DNA from: Moraxella haemolytica
GTDB taxonomy: Bacteria; Pseudomonadota; Gammaproteobacteria; Pseudomonadales; Moraxellaceae
Direction: 5' to 3'
Length of the DNA: 64,000 bases
Assembly: GCF_030177935.1 (NCBI RefSeq)
Contig: NZ_CP089974.1
Span: 1,984,001 to 2,048,000 of the forward strand
Positions 28,556 to 37,514 of this stretch are shown here, one piece after another (within the stretch, counting starts at the first letter, position 1; each line of letters begins with the position of its first letter). The notes under the pieces are model-generated. The model had not been told where the DNA came from, searched no databases, and saw only the letters and a program-made list of their open reading frames with translations. The translations under genes were made by a program, and so were the position numbers.

Positions 28556-29473
28556 ATGACCCATATTTTTGCCAAAAGCGATGACCCACAAGATTTGGTC
28601 GCTGATTTATTACAAACCATCAACCTTAAGCAGACCACCACAGATGTCTTTGTCGGACCGAGCTTTGACTATGTAGGACCTCGCATTTTTGGTGGTCAGG
28701 TGTTAGCACAGGCGCTCATGGCGGCAGCGATGACGCTAGAACATGATAAGCCCTGCCACTCTTTGCATGGGTATTTTTTGCGTGGGGGTGATATCCGCTA
28801 CGATGTGCATTATCAAGTTCGCCGTCTGCGTGATGGGCGCAGTCTATCCGCCCGAGAGGTCATCGCTGTGCAGTACACCCCCAATGATGCAGGCGAGCTG
28901 ACCGAGCAGGTGATTTTTTCGATGATTGCATCATTCTCACCGATGGAAGGCGGACTTGAATACCAAAAGACCATGCCAAGCTATCCTGACCCACAGACAC
29001 TGCTGAACGAACAAGAGCTTAAGTCGTCTTATGTGGACAGCATTCCAGATGCCCTAAAAACAAGATTCATGCGAAAACGCCATGTAGAAATCAAGCCCAT
29101 TGAGGCAAGAGACCCAATCACGCCCAAACCCATGCGACCACGCCAAGCCAACTGGCTACGCATTAGCGAGCTAGGCGAGCATCCTGTAGCGGTACATCAG
29201 GCATTGCTAGCTTTTGCTTCTGATTTTTATTTGGTGGGGACAGGGCTGATGAGTCATGGGCTAAGCTACCTAAGTCGTGGATTGCAAGTGGCGAGCATTG
29301 ACCACTCCATGCACTTTCATCGTCCCTTTGACATCAATGAGTGGTTGCTGTACGATATGTGGAGCGACACCACAAGTCATGCCAAAGGACTCAACCACGG
29401 ACAATTTTGGCAAGCTGGCAAGCTGGTCGCCACCACACAACAAGAAGGTCTGATGCGTCTGCATTCATCATAG
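28556..29473 (+). CDS. tesB: Acyl-CoA thioesterase II
   Basis: A 305-residue double-hotdog enzyme that hydrolyses acyl-CoA to free fatty acid and CoA. N-terminal hotdog features (RIFGGQVLAQALMAA, HSLHGYFLRGGD) and the C-terminal half (SHGLSYLSRGLQVASIDHSM, HFHRPF, RGL) match TesB. The active-site Asp/Thr/Gln region lies near residues 200-285. A strong promoter lies about 140 bp upstream. It is followed closely by the DUF1615 lipoprotein gene and may be co-transcribed with it. Confidence 0.93.
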   Translation: MTHIFAKSDDPQDLVADLLQTINLKQTTTDVFVGPSFDYVGPRIFGGQVLAQALMAAAMTLEHDKPCHSLHGYFLRGGDIRYDVHYQVRRLRDGRSLSAREVIAVQYTPNDAGELTEQVIFSMIASFSPMEGGLEYQKTMPSYPDPQTLLNEQELKSSYVDSIPDALKTRFMRKRHVEIKPIEARDPITPKPMRPRQANWLRISELGEHPVAVHQALLAFASDFYLVGTGLMSHGLSYLSRGLQVASIDHSMHFHRPFDINEWLLYDMWSDTTSHAKGLNHGQFWQAGKLVATTQQEGLMRLHSS

Positions 29474-29487
29474 GTTTTATAGTTATT

Positions 29488-30642
29488 ATGCCAAAACGCA
29501 CATTACCCATCGTGCTTGGTGCTGTTTTTTTGACAGCGTGTAACAGCCCAGAAAGCACCCCTATCAATACATTGAGTGATAAACAAATCGCCAAACTCAT
29601 TCCTGCTCGTGTGTCCGACAGGGCTTCTTGGGCAGGCGATATCGCACAGATATTTGACCAACTAAAACTACCCAAAACCACCCAAAACATCTGTACTGCC
29701 ATCGCCGTCATCGATCAAGAATCCAACTTTCGTGCTGATCCGCCTGTTGCCAATTTGGGCAACTTGTCTTTAAAAGCCATCGATGAAAAGCTAGAAGCGA
29801 AGTTTGGCAAAATGCTTGCCAAGACCTTTCGTACCATGCTTGAGACCAAACCCTCTACCGAAAACAGCTTCATCAAGCAAATCAAACAAGTCAAAACCGA
29901 ACGAGAGCTTGATGAACTGTACCAACAAATCTTTGATTATTTTACCAGTACTTATAAGGTCTCAGGGTTGGCACACATTACCAAACTGTCGGGCGAAGGC
30001 ATTGATGAGCGCATCAATCCCATTACCACACTTGGTTCAATGCAGGTTCATATTGACTATGCTCGCACCCATCGTCGTAGTAGCATGGATGACCGCTCCC
30101 TAAGAGCTGACCTATATAGTCAATACGGTGGGCTATACTATGGCATTCACCGCTTGATGATGTACAAGGCAGACTATGACAAGCCTCTGTACCGCTTTGC
30201 TGATTATAATTCTGGTATGTATTCTAGTCGCAATGCCGCCTTTCAACAGCGTATCAGTAGCCTAAGTGGCTCAAAAATAGATATTGATGGCGACCTGCTT
30301 TTATATAATGGCGGTAGTATCAGCAGTAAAAAAAGCCAAAGCGAGACCGTGCTTATCAAACTGCTCACTAGTGGTCCAACACCATTGAGTGAACGGCAGA
30401 TTCGCAGCGACCTAAAAAAAGAAAAGTCCAAAGACTTTGAGACAACACAGACCTACCGTGCCATCAACGAAATGTTCAAGAAAAAATACAAAAAAGAGCC
30501 AAGTTATGCCATCATGCCTCAAGTAATCATTTCAGGTCCTAAACTTAGCCGTGATTATAATACCAATTGGTTCGCCTCTCGTGTGGATAAACGCTACCAA
30601 ACTTGCATGGCAACCGCCAAAAAATACAAAATCAAATCATAA
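29488..30642 (+). CDS. DUF1615 family lipoprotein
   Basis: A 384-residue predicted lipoprotein. ATG 29488 is used because it starts a signal sequence with lipobox LTAC (MPKRTLPIVLGAVFLTAC); the longer open frame overlaps tesB. Segments IDQESNF (about residue 75) and TLGSMQVHID (about residue 182) resemble the Glu-Ser and GlyLeuMetQ-type motifs of lytic transglycosylases, so a peptidoglycan role is plausible. That function is an inference; the family is officially uncharacterised. It lies 14 bp after tesB. Confidence 0.75.
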   Translation: MPKRTLPIVLGAVFLTACNSPESTPINTLSDKQIAKLIPARVSDRASWAGDIAQIFDQLKLPKTTQNICTAIAVIDQESNFRADPPVANLGNLSLKAIDEKLEAKFGKMLAKTFRTMLETKPSTENSFIKQIKQVKTERELDELYQQIFDYFTSTYKVSGLAHITKLSGEGIDERINPITTLGSMQVHIDYARTHRRSSMDDRSLRADLYSQYGGLYYGIHRLMMYKADYDKPLYRFADYNSGMYSSRNAAFQQRISSLSGSKIDIDGDLLLYNGGSISSKKSQSETVLIKLLTSGPTPLSERQIRSDLKKEKSKDFETTQTYRAINEMFKKKYKKEPSYAIMPQVIISGPKLSRDYNTNWFASRVDKRYQTCMATAKKYKIKS

Positions 30643-30676
30643 TCCAAAAAGACCGCAGTCAAGATAAGCCAACAGC

Positions 30677-31660
30677 ATGAGCATACCAACCACCCCTACA
30701 CGCACACCTGCCACACTCATCACAGGATTTTTAGGGGCGGGTAAAACCACTTTTATCAACGCCTTGCTGTCTTATAAAGATGATGAAAGATGGGGCATTT
30801 TGGTGAATGAATTTGGTAACATTGGTATTGATGGAAGTTTATTTGACACCAAAGACATTGATATTCAAGAAGTGAGTGGTGGCTGTATTTGTTGCAACAG
30901 TCAGCTACCCATGCAAGTGGCACTACTACAACTATTAAAACATCAGCCCACCCATCTCATCATTGAGCCAACAGGCTTAGCTCATGCAGATGAGCTGATA
31001 GAACAGTTTGAACTACCCCATTGGCAAAACACCCTTCGCCTAAATGCCGTCATCTGTATTCTAAATGCCTCACAATGGCAACAAGAACAATATCGCACGC
31101 ACACCAGTTATCAGATGCACATTAAATATGCCGACATCATCATCGTCAGTCGTGCCGACACACTAAACGATGATGATTATCAGCAGATGATGAGTTGGGC
31201 TGATACCATCAATAATACCGCCAAGATCATAAAGTTTACTGATGATGCCTGCCTGCTTGACCTACTACATACCCCAAGAAAGGCACAGCAACCACACACA
31301 AACCCCCTGTCTATCAGACCGCCATCACAAATGGCATCACAGCATACCAACGATGGCACATCTTTACCCTATCGTTATCATGAGCGAATGTCAGGCTATG
31401 AAGTCGGTGGGTGGCGACTGCCTAAGTCGTGGCGATTTGACAGCTATCGACTACAAAAATGGCTACTTAATCTACCCAGCTACGCTCGTATTAAAGGCAT
31501 CATGCACACCGATGAAGGTTGGCTGTCTTTGAACATCACGCCAGAAAGCATCACCATCAGCCCCACCACCAAAAGAGATGATGGTAAACTTGAGCTGATT
31601 TTGACAAACACTGTCTGCTGGGAAAGCCTTGATGATGAACTGATGGCATTTATTCTTTAA
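30677..31660 (+). CDS. CobW/G3E-family GTPase (metal chaperone type)
   Basis: A 327-residue P-loop GTPase. Walker A is GFLGAGKTT (about residue 18), and the metal-binding CICC motif (GGCICCNSQ, about residue 72) is present. IIEPTGLAHADELI and SRADTL supply further nucleotide-site motifs. The C-terminal CobW_C-like part starts near residue 240. Such proteins deliver zinc, cobalt or other metals to client enzymes (YjiA, ZNG1, CobW). The metal and client cannot be told here, and no zinc-uptake genes lie nearby. Confidence 0.85.
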   Translation: MSIPTTPTRTPATLITGFLGAGKTTFINALLSYKDDERWGILVNEFGNIGIDGSLFDTKDIDIQEVSGGCICCNSQLPMQVALLQLLKHQPTHLIIEPTGLAHADELIEQFELPHWQNTLRLNAVICILNASQWQQEQYRTHTSYQMHIKYADIIIVSRADTLNDDDYQQMMSWADTINNTAKIIKFTDDACLLDLLHTPRKAQQPHTNPLSIRPPSQMASQHTNDGTSLPYRYHERMSGYEVGGWRLPKSWRFDSYRLQKWLLNLPSYARIKGIMHTDEGWLSLNITPESITISPTTKRDDGKLELILTNTVCWESLDDELMAFIL

Positions 31661-31766
31661 ATTTCGTTATTTTCTTATCTATTTTCATTCCATAAAAAAA
31701 AGAAGAAATACCCCCTCTTTTTTTATCTAACTTATCATAAAACCAACTAAACAAACCTAATCATGA

Positions 31767-33083
31767 CTATATCCAATCCCGATCTGCCTCATCGGCAGGT
31801 AGACGAGTAACAAGCACTTGGTCAATCTTATAATAGTCAATGTCCACCACTTCAAATTTGAGATTCTCATGTACCACAAAGTCAGCAGGTCTAGGAATCT
31901 TACGCAAGCGATACATGATAAATCCTGCCAATGTCTCATAATGATCCCAATCATCAAACTCTGTAATATCCAAAGCGTGCTTGACATCATCAATCGGTGT
32001 ACTGCCATCAATCAACCAAGAATGCTCATCTCGCTTGATGATTTGTTGCTCCTCTTCAATGGGTGCGACCCAATCCCCCATCACAGTTATCATGATATCA
32101 GATAAGGTAATCACGCCAACCACAAGGGCGTACTCATTGATGGCAACAGCAAATTTTTCTTTACTAGCACGAAATTTATCCAGTAGCTCTGATAAAGTAA
32201 GCGTATCGGGGATAATCAGCACATTTCTAATCGCACTTTCATGGATATTTAAAATAGACTGGTTATTCAAAATTCGCACCAAGATATCTTTGGTGTCAAT
32301 ATAGCCAATCACATTATCAATACTCTCACCACACACCAAAAATTTAGAATACGGATATTCAGCAATCTTTTGGCGGATGCTCTCTTCGCTCTCGTCTAGT
32401 GTAAAATACACCACATCTTCACGCACAGTCATAGAAGATGGCACGGTACGCTCTTCTAGCTCAAAGACATTTTCAATAAAATGTTGTTCTTGTTGCAACA
32501 CCACGCCCGCCTCCGCTCCTGCATCCATGATGGCAGAGACATCATCAAAGGTGATGCTTTCTTCTCGTACGGTATTGATTTTAAAAACACGAAATACCAA
32601 GTTGGCGATACCATTGATGACCCAGACAAGGGGTTTGACAATCCTAACCACGACAAGCACAGGGTCAATAACCATGAGTGCCATTTTTTCAGGGTTAATC
32701 ATGGCAAGGCGTTTGGGAATTAGGTCGGCATACAAGATAAATAGTAGCGTTACCACCACGAAACTGGTAAAAAACGCAATGTTGTCTAAATACTGCCCAT
32801 CATAAAGATAGCTAATCCACTGAGCAAAATAAGGACGCAACGCCCCCTCACCCACCGAACCGCCCAAGATGGCAACAGCATTTAGACCAATTTGACTGGT
32901 GGCAAAAAAATCAGCAGAGTTTTCTTGCAGGTGCATGATTTTATCAGCACGGGCATCACCACCTTCACTGATGAGTTTCAATTTTAATTTTCTAGCACCC
33001 GCTAGGGCGATCTCCGAGATGGAAAAAAAGCTAGACACCAAAATCAAAACAGCAATTAAAAATAAATTTTGTAGTAATTCCAT
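31767..33083 (-). CDS. paeA: PaeA/YtfL-like CNNM-CBS-CorC membrane transporter
   Basis: A 438-residue membrane protein often annotated as hemolysin-like. N-terminal CNNM/DUF21 transmembrane domain (residues about 1-200), two CBS domains (about 215-345: VPSSMTVRED, SKFLVCGESID, IPDTLTLSELLDKF) and a C-terminal CorC_HlyC domain (WLIDGSTPIDDV). By eye it is very close to E. coli YtfL (PaeA), which is linked to polyamine (cadaverine/putrescine) export. There is no evidence that it is a toxin. It is monocistronic, separated from yciK by a terminator. Confidence 0.85.
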   Translation of the reverse strand: MELLQNLFLIAVLILVSSFFSISEIALAGARKLKLKLISEGGDARADKIMHLQENSADFFATSQIGLNAVAILGGSVGEGALRPYFAQWISYLYDGQYLDNIAFFTSFVVVTLLFILYADLIPKRLAMINPEKMALMVIDPVLVVVRIVKPLVWVINGIANLVFRVFKINTVREESITFDDVSAIMDAGAEAGVVLQQEQHFIENVFELEERTVPSSMTVREDVVYFTLDESEESIRQKIAEYPYSKFLVCGESIDNVIGYIDTKDILVRILNNQSILNIHESAIRNVLIIPDTLTLSELLDKFRASKEKFAVAINEYALVVGVITLSDIMITVMGDWVAPIEEEQQIIKRDEHSWLIDGSTPIDDVKHALDITEFDDWDHYETLAGFIMYRLRKIPRPADFVVHENLKFEVVDIDYYKIDQVLVTRLPADEADRDWI

Positions 33084-33162
33084 GTGAATGACGAAAGTAT
33101 TAGGTAGATGAAAGATAGTTTATCAAGTTCATGATAAATTGCAAGTATCATCCGCACGCACC

Positions 33163-33187
33163 AAAAAGGGCGAACACTCGCCCTTTT
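33163..33187 (-). terminator. Terminator just after yciK
   Basis: The stem AAAAGGGCGA / TCGCCCTTTT has a 4-nt loop. On the minus strand it starts 2 bp after the yciK stop and ends in a T-rich run. Confidence 0.85.
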
Positions 33188-33188
33188 A

Positions 33189-33950
33189 TTATTTTGGTTG
33201 GCAATGAATAACTTGCCCCTTAATACCAGATGCCGAATCGGTCATCAAATACACATAAGCACTCATGATATCCTCAGGTGTTTTTAAGGTATTTGGGTCC
33301 TCACCAGGAAAGGCATGAGCTCTCATGTTGGTGCGAGTCGCCCCGGGGTTAATGCAATTAAAGCGTAGGGCGGTGTGGTTTTTGGTCTCTTCGGTAAAAA
33401 TCGTGCTCATGCCTTCTACCGCTTGCTTGGATAAAGCGTACGCCCCCCAAAATGGTCGCACCTTCGCCACACCAGAGCTAGTAAACACCACCGAGCCACT
33501 TGGGGCAGACATCAGTAAAGGAAATAGCGACTGGGTCAGCATAAAGACAGCGGTGGTATTTACACGAATGACTTGCTCAAAAGTGATGGGGTCATACATT
33601 TCAAGCGGTGTTAATGCCCCCAAAATTGCAGCATTGTGCAACACCCCATCTAGTCGCCCAAACTCTTTTTGGATTAAAGTGGCAAGCTCATTCATCTGAG
33701 CAAAACTTGCATTTTGTAGATCCATTGGCAAGATGGCAGGCATGGCAAGCCCCAACTCTTCTATCTCATCATAGACCGTCTCTAGCTTAGATTGTGTCTT
33801 GCCCAACAGTAGTACGGTCGCACCACACTTAGCATAAGTTAAAGCAACCGCCTTACCAATACCAGAGCCAGCCCCTGTTACCAAGATTATTTTATCTTTT
33901 AGGCAGGTGGTAGTCGGTGTGTAATGAATGATGTCGTGATGTGTTGTCAT
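33189..33950 (-). CDS. yciK: YciK-like short-chain dehydrogenase/reductase
   Basis: A 253-residue NAD(P)-dependent oxidoreductase. Cofactor motif TGAGSGIG (about residue 28), NAA-type motif (LHNAAILGALTP), and a catalytic Ser with YALSK Tyr/Lys (about residue 172). ATG 33950 is used rather than the upstream TTG. It closely matches the E. coli YciK pattern (INPGATRTNMRAHAFPGEDP). The physiological substrate is unknown. It lies downstream of ubiG and mupP in the order seen in Pseudomonas, although 208 bp separate it from mupP here. Confidence 0.88.
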   Translation of the reverse strand: MTTHHDIIHYTPTTTCLKDKIILVTGAGSGIGKAVALTYAKCGATVLLLGKTQSKLETVYDEIEELGLAMPAILPMDLQNASFAQMNELATLIQKEFGRLDGVLHNAAILGALTPLEMYDPITFEQVIRVNTTAVFMLTQSLFPLLMSAPSGSVVFTSSGVAKVRPFWGAYALSKQAVEGMSTIFTEETKNHTALRFNCINPGATRTNMRAHAFPGEDPNTLKTPEDIMSAYVYLMTDSASGIKGQVIHCQPK

Positions 33951-34158
33951 GATTGTATCTTTGATTAAAATTGTCAATATCAATGCTTAATTGAGTGCGA
34001 TGGCTGTTTAATCAATCCTTAAAACACTGTCATCTTAGCAGTTTATTATCTTAATGCCTGCCATGTTACGCTTTAGTCTTAGGCTCATGTTTGTCGTCAA
34101 CAGCAGTTGGCACAAAAGCATAAAAGTGCGTAGTTCTGATAAGCACATCAACAAGTGC

Positions 34159-34869
34159 CTAACAGCCATCACCAAGCTGAGCCAAAATAAATTCGCCAAG
34201 TTCATGTGTGCTTGCCACCACTTTATCCGCTCCCCACTCGTGTGGGTTCTCATTGGGGACAATATAACCAAACTCCACCGCAACCGTCATCATGTTAGCA
34301 GAACGACCTGCTTGTATGTCACGGATATGGTCGCCCACATAAATGCAGTGATCAGCAGTGATTTTTGTGTCATACTTATCATTTAAAAGGCTGACTGCCA
34401 AATACATCGGTTCAGGGTCGGGCTTGGTATTGACCACATCATCAGGGCAGACCAGTACACAGCAACGGTCGGTTAAGGCAAGTTTAGCCAATAATTGCTC
34501 GGCTAAATATCTAGGTTTATTCGTAACAATGCCCCAAGCCACACCTTGACGCTCAAGGGTCGTTAATAGCTCATCTAGTCCGTCAAAGAGTCGGCTATCC
34601 ACACAGATATCCTGCTCGTAAAGGTCTAAGAATTCTTGGCGGTAGGCAAGCAATCTCTCATCAGTATCCATACTCTGAGCAAGCTCATCACCGAACATCA
34701 GGCGTACCATCGCCCTTGCACCTGCCGAAACTTGCTCACGAATGGCAACATCTGTTGGCGGTAAGTGGTCGTATTTATGACACATCTGCTTGATGATGCG
34801 GATAAAATCAGGGGCGGTATCAATGAGCGTGCCATCTAGGTCAAATAAAACAGCCTTGATTGTTGTCAT
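34159..34869 (-). CDS. mupP: HAD-family phosphatase, MupP/Gph type
   Basis: A 236-residue HAD hydrolase. The nucleophile motif DLDGT (about residue 10), the Thr-containing VTNKPR motif, the Lys region and the acidic VGDHIRDIQAG motif are all visible. It is similar to phosphoglycolate phosphatase, but the order ubiG, this gene, yciK is that of Pseudomonas mupP, which encodes the N-acetylmuramate-6-phosphate phosphatase of cell-wall recycling. I favour MupP from context; Gph is the alternative. It starts 2 bp after the ubiG stop. Confidence 0.8.
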   Translation of the reverse strand: MTTIKAVLFDLDGTLIDTAPDFIRIIKQMCHKYDHLPPTDVAIREQVSAGARAMVRLMFGDELAQSMDTDERLLAYRQEFLDLYEQDICVDSRLFDGLDELLTTLERQGVAWGIVTNKPRYLAEQLLAKLALTDRCCVLVCPDDVVNTKPDPEPMYLAVSLLNDKYDTKITADHCIYVGDHIRDIQAGRSANMMTVAVEFGYIVPNENPHEWGADKVVASTHELGEFILAQLGDGC

Positions 34870-34871
34870 GC

Positions 34872-35618
34872 TTACCTACCATCATGCTTTTTGGTAAATG
34901 CCATCATATAATTAACATCAACATTCGCATTAGATAGCCAAAATCTTTTGGTTAGTGGATTATAATGCAGTCCTGTCATATCCATGCGGTCAAAACCCGC
35001 TCGGATTGCCATTTGATCAAGCTCGGCTGGCGTGATGAATTTATGGTAATCATGCGTACCCTTATCCACCAATCTCAACACATACTCCGCCCCCAAAATG
35101 GCGAACAAATAGGATTTGGGGTTGCGATTGATGGTTGAAGCAACAAATACGCCACCAGCTTTTAATAGAGTAAAGCATGCCTCAATGATGGCAGATGGAT
35201 TGGGCACATGCTCCAACATTTCCATGCAAGTAACCACATCATAAACGCCCGCCTGCTCTTTGGCTAGCTCCTCTATCGCCACACATCGAAACGACAGGCT
35301 GTCTGCCATGCCAGTCCGCTCAGCATGAATCCTGCCAGCATGAAGGTTTTCTTCTCCTAGATCCACACCCAACACTTTCGCCCCACGCACCGCCATCGAA
35401 TGCGACAAAATACCACCGCCACAACCAACATCCAGTACGCTTTTGTTTAACAGTGGTGAGCCATACTGCTCTTGTGCCTTATCTTCAATCCAGTTTAATC
35501 GCAACGGATTGATGTCATGCAAAGACTTAAATGCCCCATTTCTATCCCACCATTCATCGGCAAGACGGGTAAATTTACCAATTTCATCAAAATCAACATT
35601 CTGCTGTGCTGTGTGCAT
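34872..35618 (-). CDS. ubiG: Ubiquinone biosynthesis O-methyltransferase
   Basis: A 248-residue SAM-dependent methyltransferase that carries out both O-methylations in ubiquinone synthesis. SAM motif I is VLDVGCGGGILS (about residue 59), followed by GVDLGEENL, and the UbiG signatures EWWDRNGAFKSLHDINPLR and HDYHKFITPAEL are present. ATG 35618 is chosen because GGA lies 6 bp upstream; ATG 35639 is less well placed. It is the first gene of a run with mupP. Confidence 0.95.
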   Translation of the reverse strand: MHTAQQNVDFDEIGKFTRLADEWWDRNGAFKSLHDINPLRLNWIEDKAQEQYGSPLLNKSVLDVGCGGGILSHSMAVRGAKVLGVDLGEENLHAGRIHAERTGMADSLSFRCVAIEELAKEQAGVYDVVTCMEMLEHVPNPSAIIEACFTLLKAGGVFVASTINRNPKSYLFAILGAEYVLRLVDKGTHDYHKFITPAELDQMAIRAGFDRMDMTGLHYNPLTKRFWLSNANVDVNYMMAFTKKHDGR

Positions 35619-35941
35619 ATTTATTCCAAGATTAGGCATACTGCCAATATCTTATCATCTTAGGCAAAATTAAGCAAAAATTTACGCTTCTGGCAATACA
35701 TCTCTAACAATACGCACCAATCAACCACAACCATTAACCTGCTCACCAAAACACCACCAAAACCCACAAAAATGCCAAAGTATCACCCCAATCAGCCAAA
35801 CACAGTCTATCAAATCGCATGAGTATGCAAAATCACCACAATCTGTAAGAGAGTGTTAATAAATCTGTTACTCTTTTTTACCAAAAATGCGGTAAACTAT
35901 CGCAATATTTTTATTTGCATTATTTCAATGACGAGTCAAAT

Positions 35942-35976
35942 TTGATAAAATGAGTAATCTTGACAATTTTTATCAA
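35942..35976. promoter_or_regulatory. Inverted repeat and possible promoter upstream of dsbA
   Basis: TTGATAAAA (35942-35950) and TTTTATCAA (35968-35976) form a perfect inverted repeat. A TTGACA (35960-35965) lies between them, with a weak -10 candidate (TAACAA, 35984-35989). It could be a promoter overlapped by an operator. The rest of the 35619-36036 gap shows no gene; AAGGA precedes the dsbA start. Confidence 0.35.
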
Positions 35977-36036
35977 TGAGTGCTAACAAAAGCGGGTGAA
36001 AGTTTGTTGCCCAATGCCGTTTTATAAGGATTTCCA

Positions 36037-36660
36037 ATGAAATACATCCCAAAGTTCTCTCTACTGGTAACTGCCATCGCCTTAGCAGGTCAGGCATTTG
36101 CTGCCGATTTTGTTGAAGGCAAAGACTATCAAAAAGTCGCCAACCCTGAAAACATTGCAGGGGACATCATCGTTGTTCGTGAGTTCTTTTGGTATGGTTG
36201 CCCACATTGTTACGCCCTAGAACCACATATGCAAAAATGGGCAAAAACTCGTGCCAAAGATGTGGCATTTTTCCGCACCCCTGCCGCCATGAATCCTGTC
36301 TGGGAAGTGCCTGCTCGTGGTTTTTATGCTGCTCAGCAGATGGGGCTTGAAAACAAAACCCATCAAGCACTATTTGACGCTGTGCATAAAGATGGCAAAA
36401 GAAACATCATCTCTAATCAAGAAAATTTAGCGAACTGGTATGCTTCACAAGGTGCCGACAAAAGCAAATTTAACAGCTTCTACAACTCATTTTCCGTAAG
36501 CACCAAGATTGAGCGTGCCAAACAAGGGGCAACTCGCTACCAGTTGACAGGCGTGCCTGCGGTCGTAGTACATGGTAAATATGTCGTACCTGGTACAGAT
36601 GAAAAAGTAACACAAGTTGTTGATTTTCTTATTAACAAAGTGCGTAATGAAAAACAATAA
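36037..36660 (+). CDS. dsbA: Periplasmic thiol:disulfide oxidoreductase DsbA
   Basis: A 207-residue periplasmic enzyme that introduces disulfides into exported proteins. A Sec signal peptide is followed by an AFA-A cleavage site (about residue 22). The active site is CPHC in FFWYGCPHCYALEP (about residue 55), and the cis-Pro loop is seen as TGVPAVVV. Length and order match DsbA. It has a clear ribosome site and a terminator of its own. Confidence 0.95.
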   Translation: MKYIPKFSLLVTAIALAGQAFAADFVEGKDYQKVANPENIAGDIIVVREFFWYGCPHCYALEPHMQKWAKTRAKDVAFFRTPAAMNPVWEVPARGFYAAQQMGLENKTHQALFDAVHKDGKRNIISNQENLANWYASQGADKSKFNSFYNSFSVSTKIERAKQGATRYQLTGVPAVVVHGKYVVPGTDEKVTQVVDFLINKVRNEKQ

Positions 36661-36684
36661 CTCATACAAATCCCTTCAAAAACC

Positions 36685-36712
36685 AAGCCTGCATTCTCAT
36701 GCAGGCTTTTTT
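36685..36712 (+). terminator. Terminator after dsbA
   Basis: The 9-bp stem AAGCCTGCA / TGCAGGCTT has a 6-nt loop and is followed by TTTT. Confidence 0.9.
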
Positions 36713-36871
36713 GTCGGCAATCGCTTACACTTATTGACGACATTTACCAATAGCAAAACATGGCTGATTTTGAGATACTATGCACACAGCGAAGGATAAG
36801 GTAAACGGAGCTACCAACTAAGGATAGATGCTGTAACATGGAGTAAACGCAAAGGGCAAGATCGCCGAAGG

Positions 36872-36920
36872 ACTAAAGTAATAAAGCCGAGTGTTTGACA
36901 TTCGGCTTTATTACTTTAGT
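36872..36920. repeat. Perfect 19-bp inverted repeat between dsbA and darP
   Basis: The arms 36872-36890 and 36902-36920 are exact reverse complements, with an 11-nt loop. Neither side has a classical T run outside the stem, though the distal stem is AT-rich. It lies between a plus gene and a minus gene and could end transcription from both, or could be the 3' end of a small RNA. No protein gene is seen in 36713-36976. Confidence 0.7.
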
Positions 36921-36976
36921 CTAGTGCATTTATTCGCTTGATTACATTGGCATGGGCGATGATGCATGGACATTCA

Positions 36977-37483
36977 TCACATTGATAAGATTGCCACTTC
37001 TTTGACATAGCTTGTAAAATCTGCTTCACTCTCCAACAATAGTTCATCATCACCTAAATGCTTGGCGTATGCTATCCACAATAACAACTGATAGACACTG
37101 TTGTATTCTGCCTTTTTAAACTGCTTAACAAACTGCTTCATCGCACCATCATCGTGTAGCTGTAAGCGAGATAACCACGCTTCAATCTTGGTGCGTTGCT
37201 CAGGCGTAAACAACATCTCAAATAAAGCCTGCGTCAGCACATGACGATCTTCTTCAATGATGAGTTTACCCACTCGCTTGATTTGACGGTTTTTGGCGGC
37301 AACACTATTGATTTGGATAAGGTGCTTTAATTCTTCCAAAAAATACTCACTGACAGGCAGATTGTCTAACTGTTTTTTGGATAAATTGGCAAGTGGCTCG
37401 CATAGAGCTTGCAGACGCTCATGAGCTTTTTTAATCTCGGTGCGAGATACTCGCATGTCTTGTTTTGACCAGTCGATGTTCAT
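36977..37483 (-). CDS. darP: DarP/YjgA 50S ribosome assembly factor (DUF615)
   Basis: A 168-residue helical, highly charged protein. ATG 37483 is chosen because AGAG lies upstream; the longer open frame runs toward rapZ. Family motifs are SKTEIK-like SRTEIKKAHERLQ, LPVSEYFLEELKHL and RQIKRVGKLI. E. coli YjgA (DarP) binds late 50S precursors and the peptidyl-transferase centre region. It lies 31 bp after rapZ and is probably the last gene of the pcnB-to-darP run. Confidence 0.88.
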   Translation of the reverse strand: MNIDWSKQDMRVSRTEIKKAHERLQALCEPLANLSKKQLDNLPVSEYFLEELKHLIQINSVAAKNRQIKRVGKLIIEEDRHVLTQALFEMLFTPEQRTKIEAWLSRLQLHDDGAMKQFVKQFKKAEYNSVYQLLLWIAYAKHLGDDELLLESEADFTSYVKEVAILSM

Positions 37484-37514
37484 GGATATTCTCTTTTTGA
37501 TTAACTGAATAAAT

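Noticed and set aside
31767-33083. Reading the CBS-domain protein as a haemolysin toxin
   Set aside because: The hemolysin label is historical; the domains are those of a CNNM/CorC transporter.
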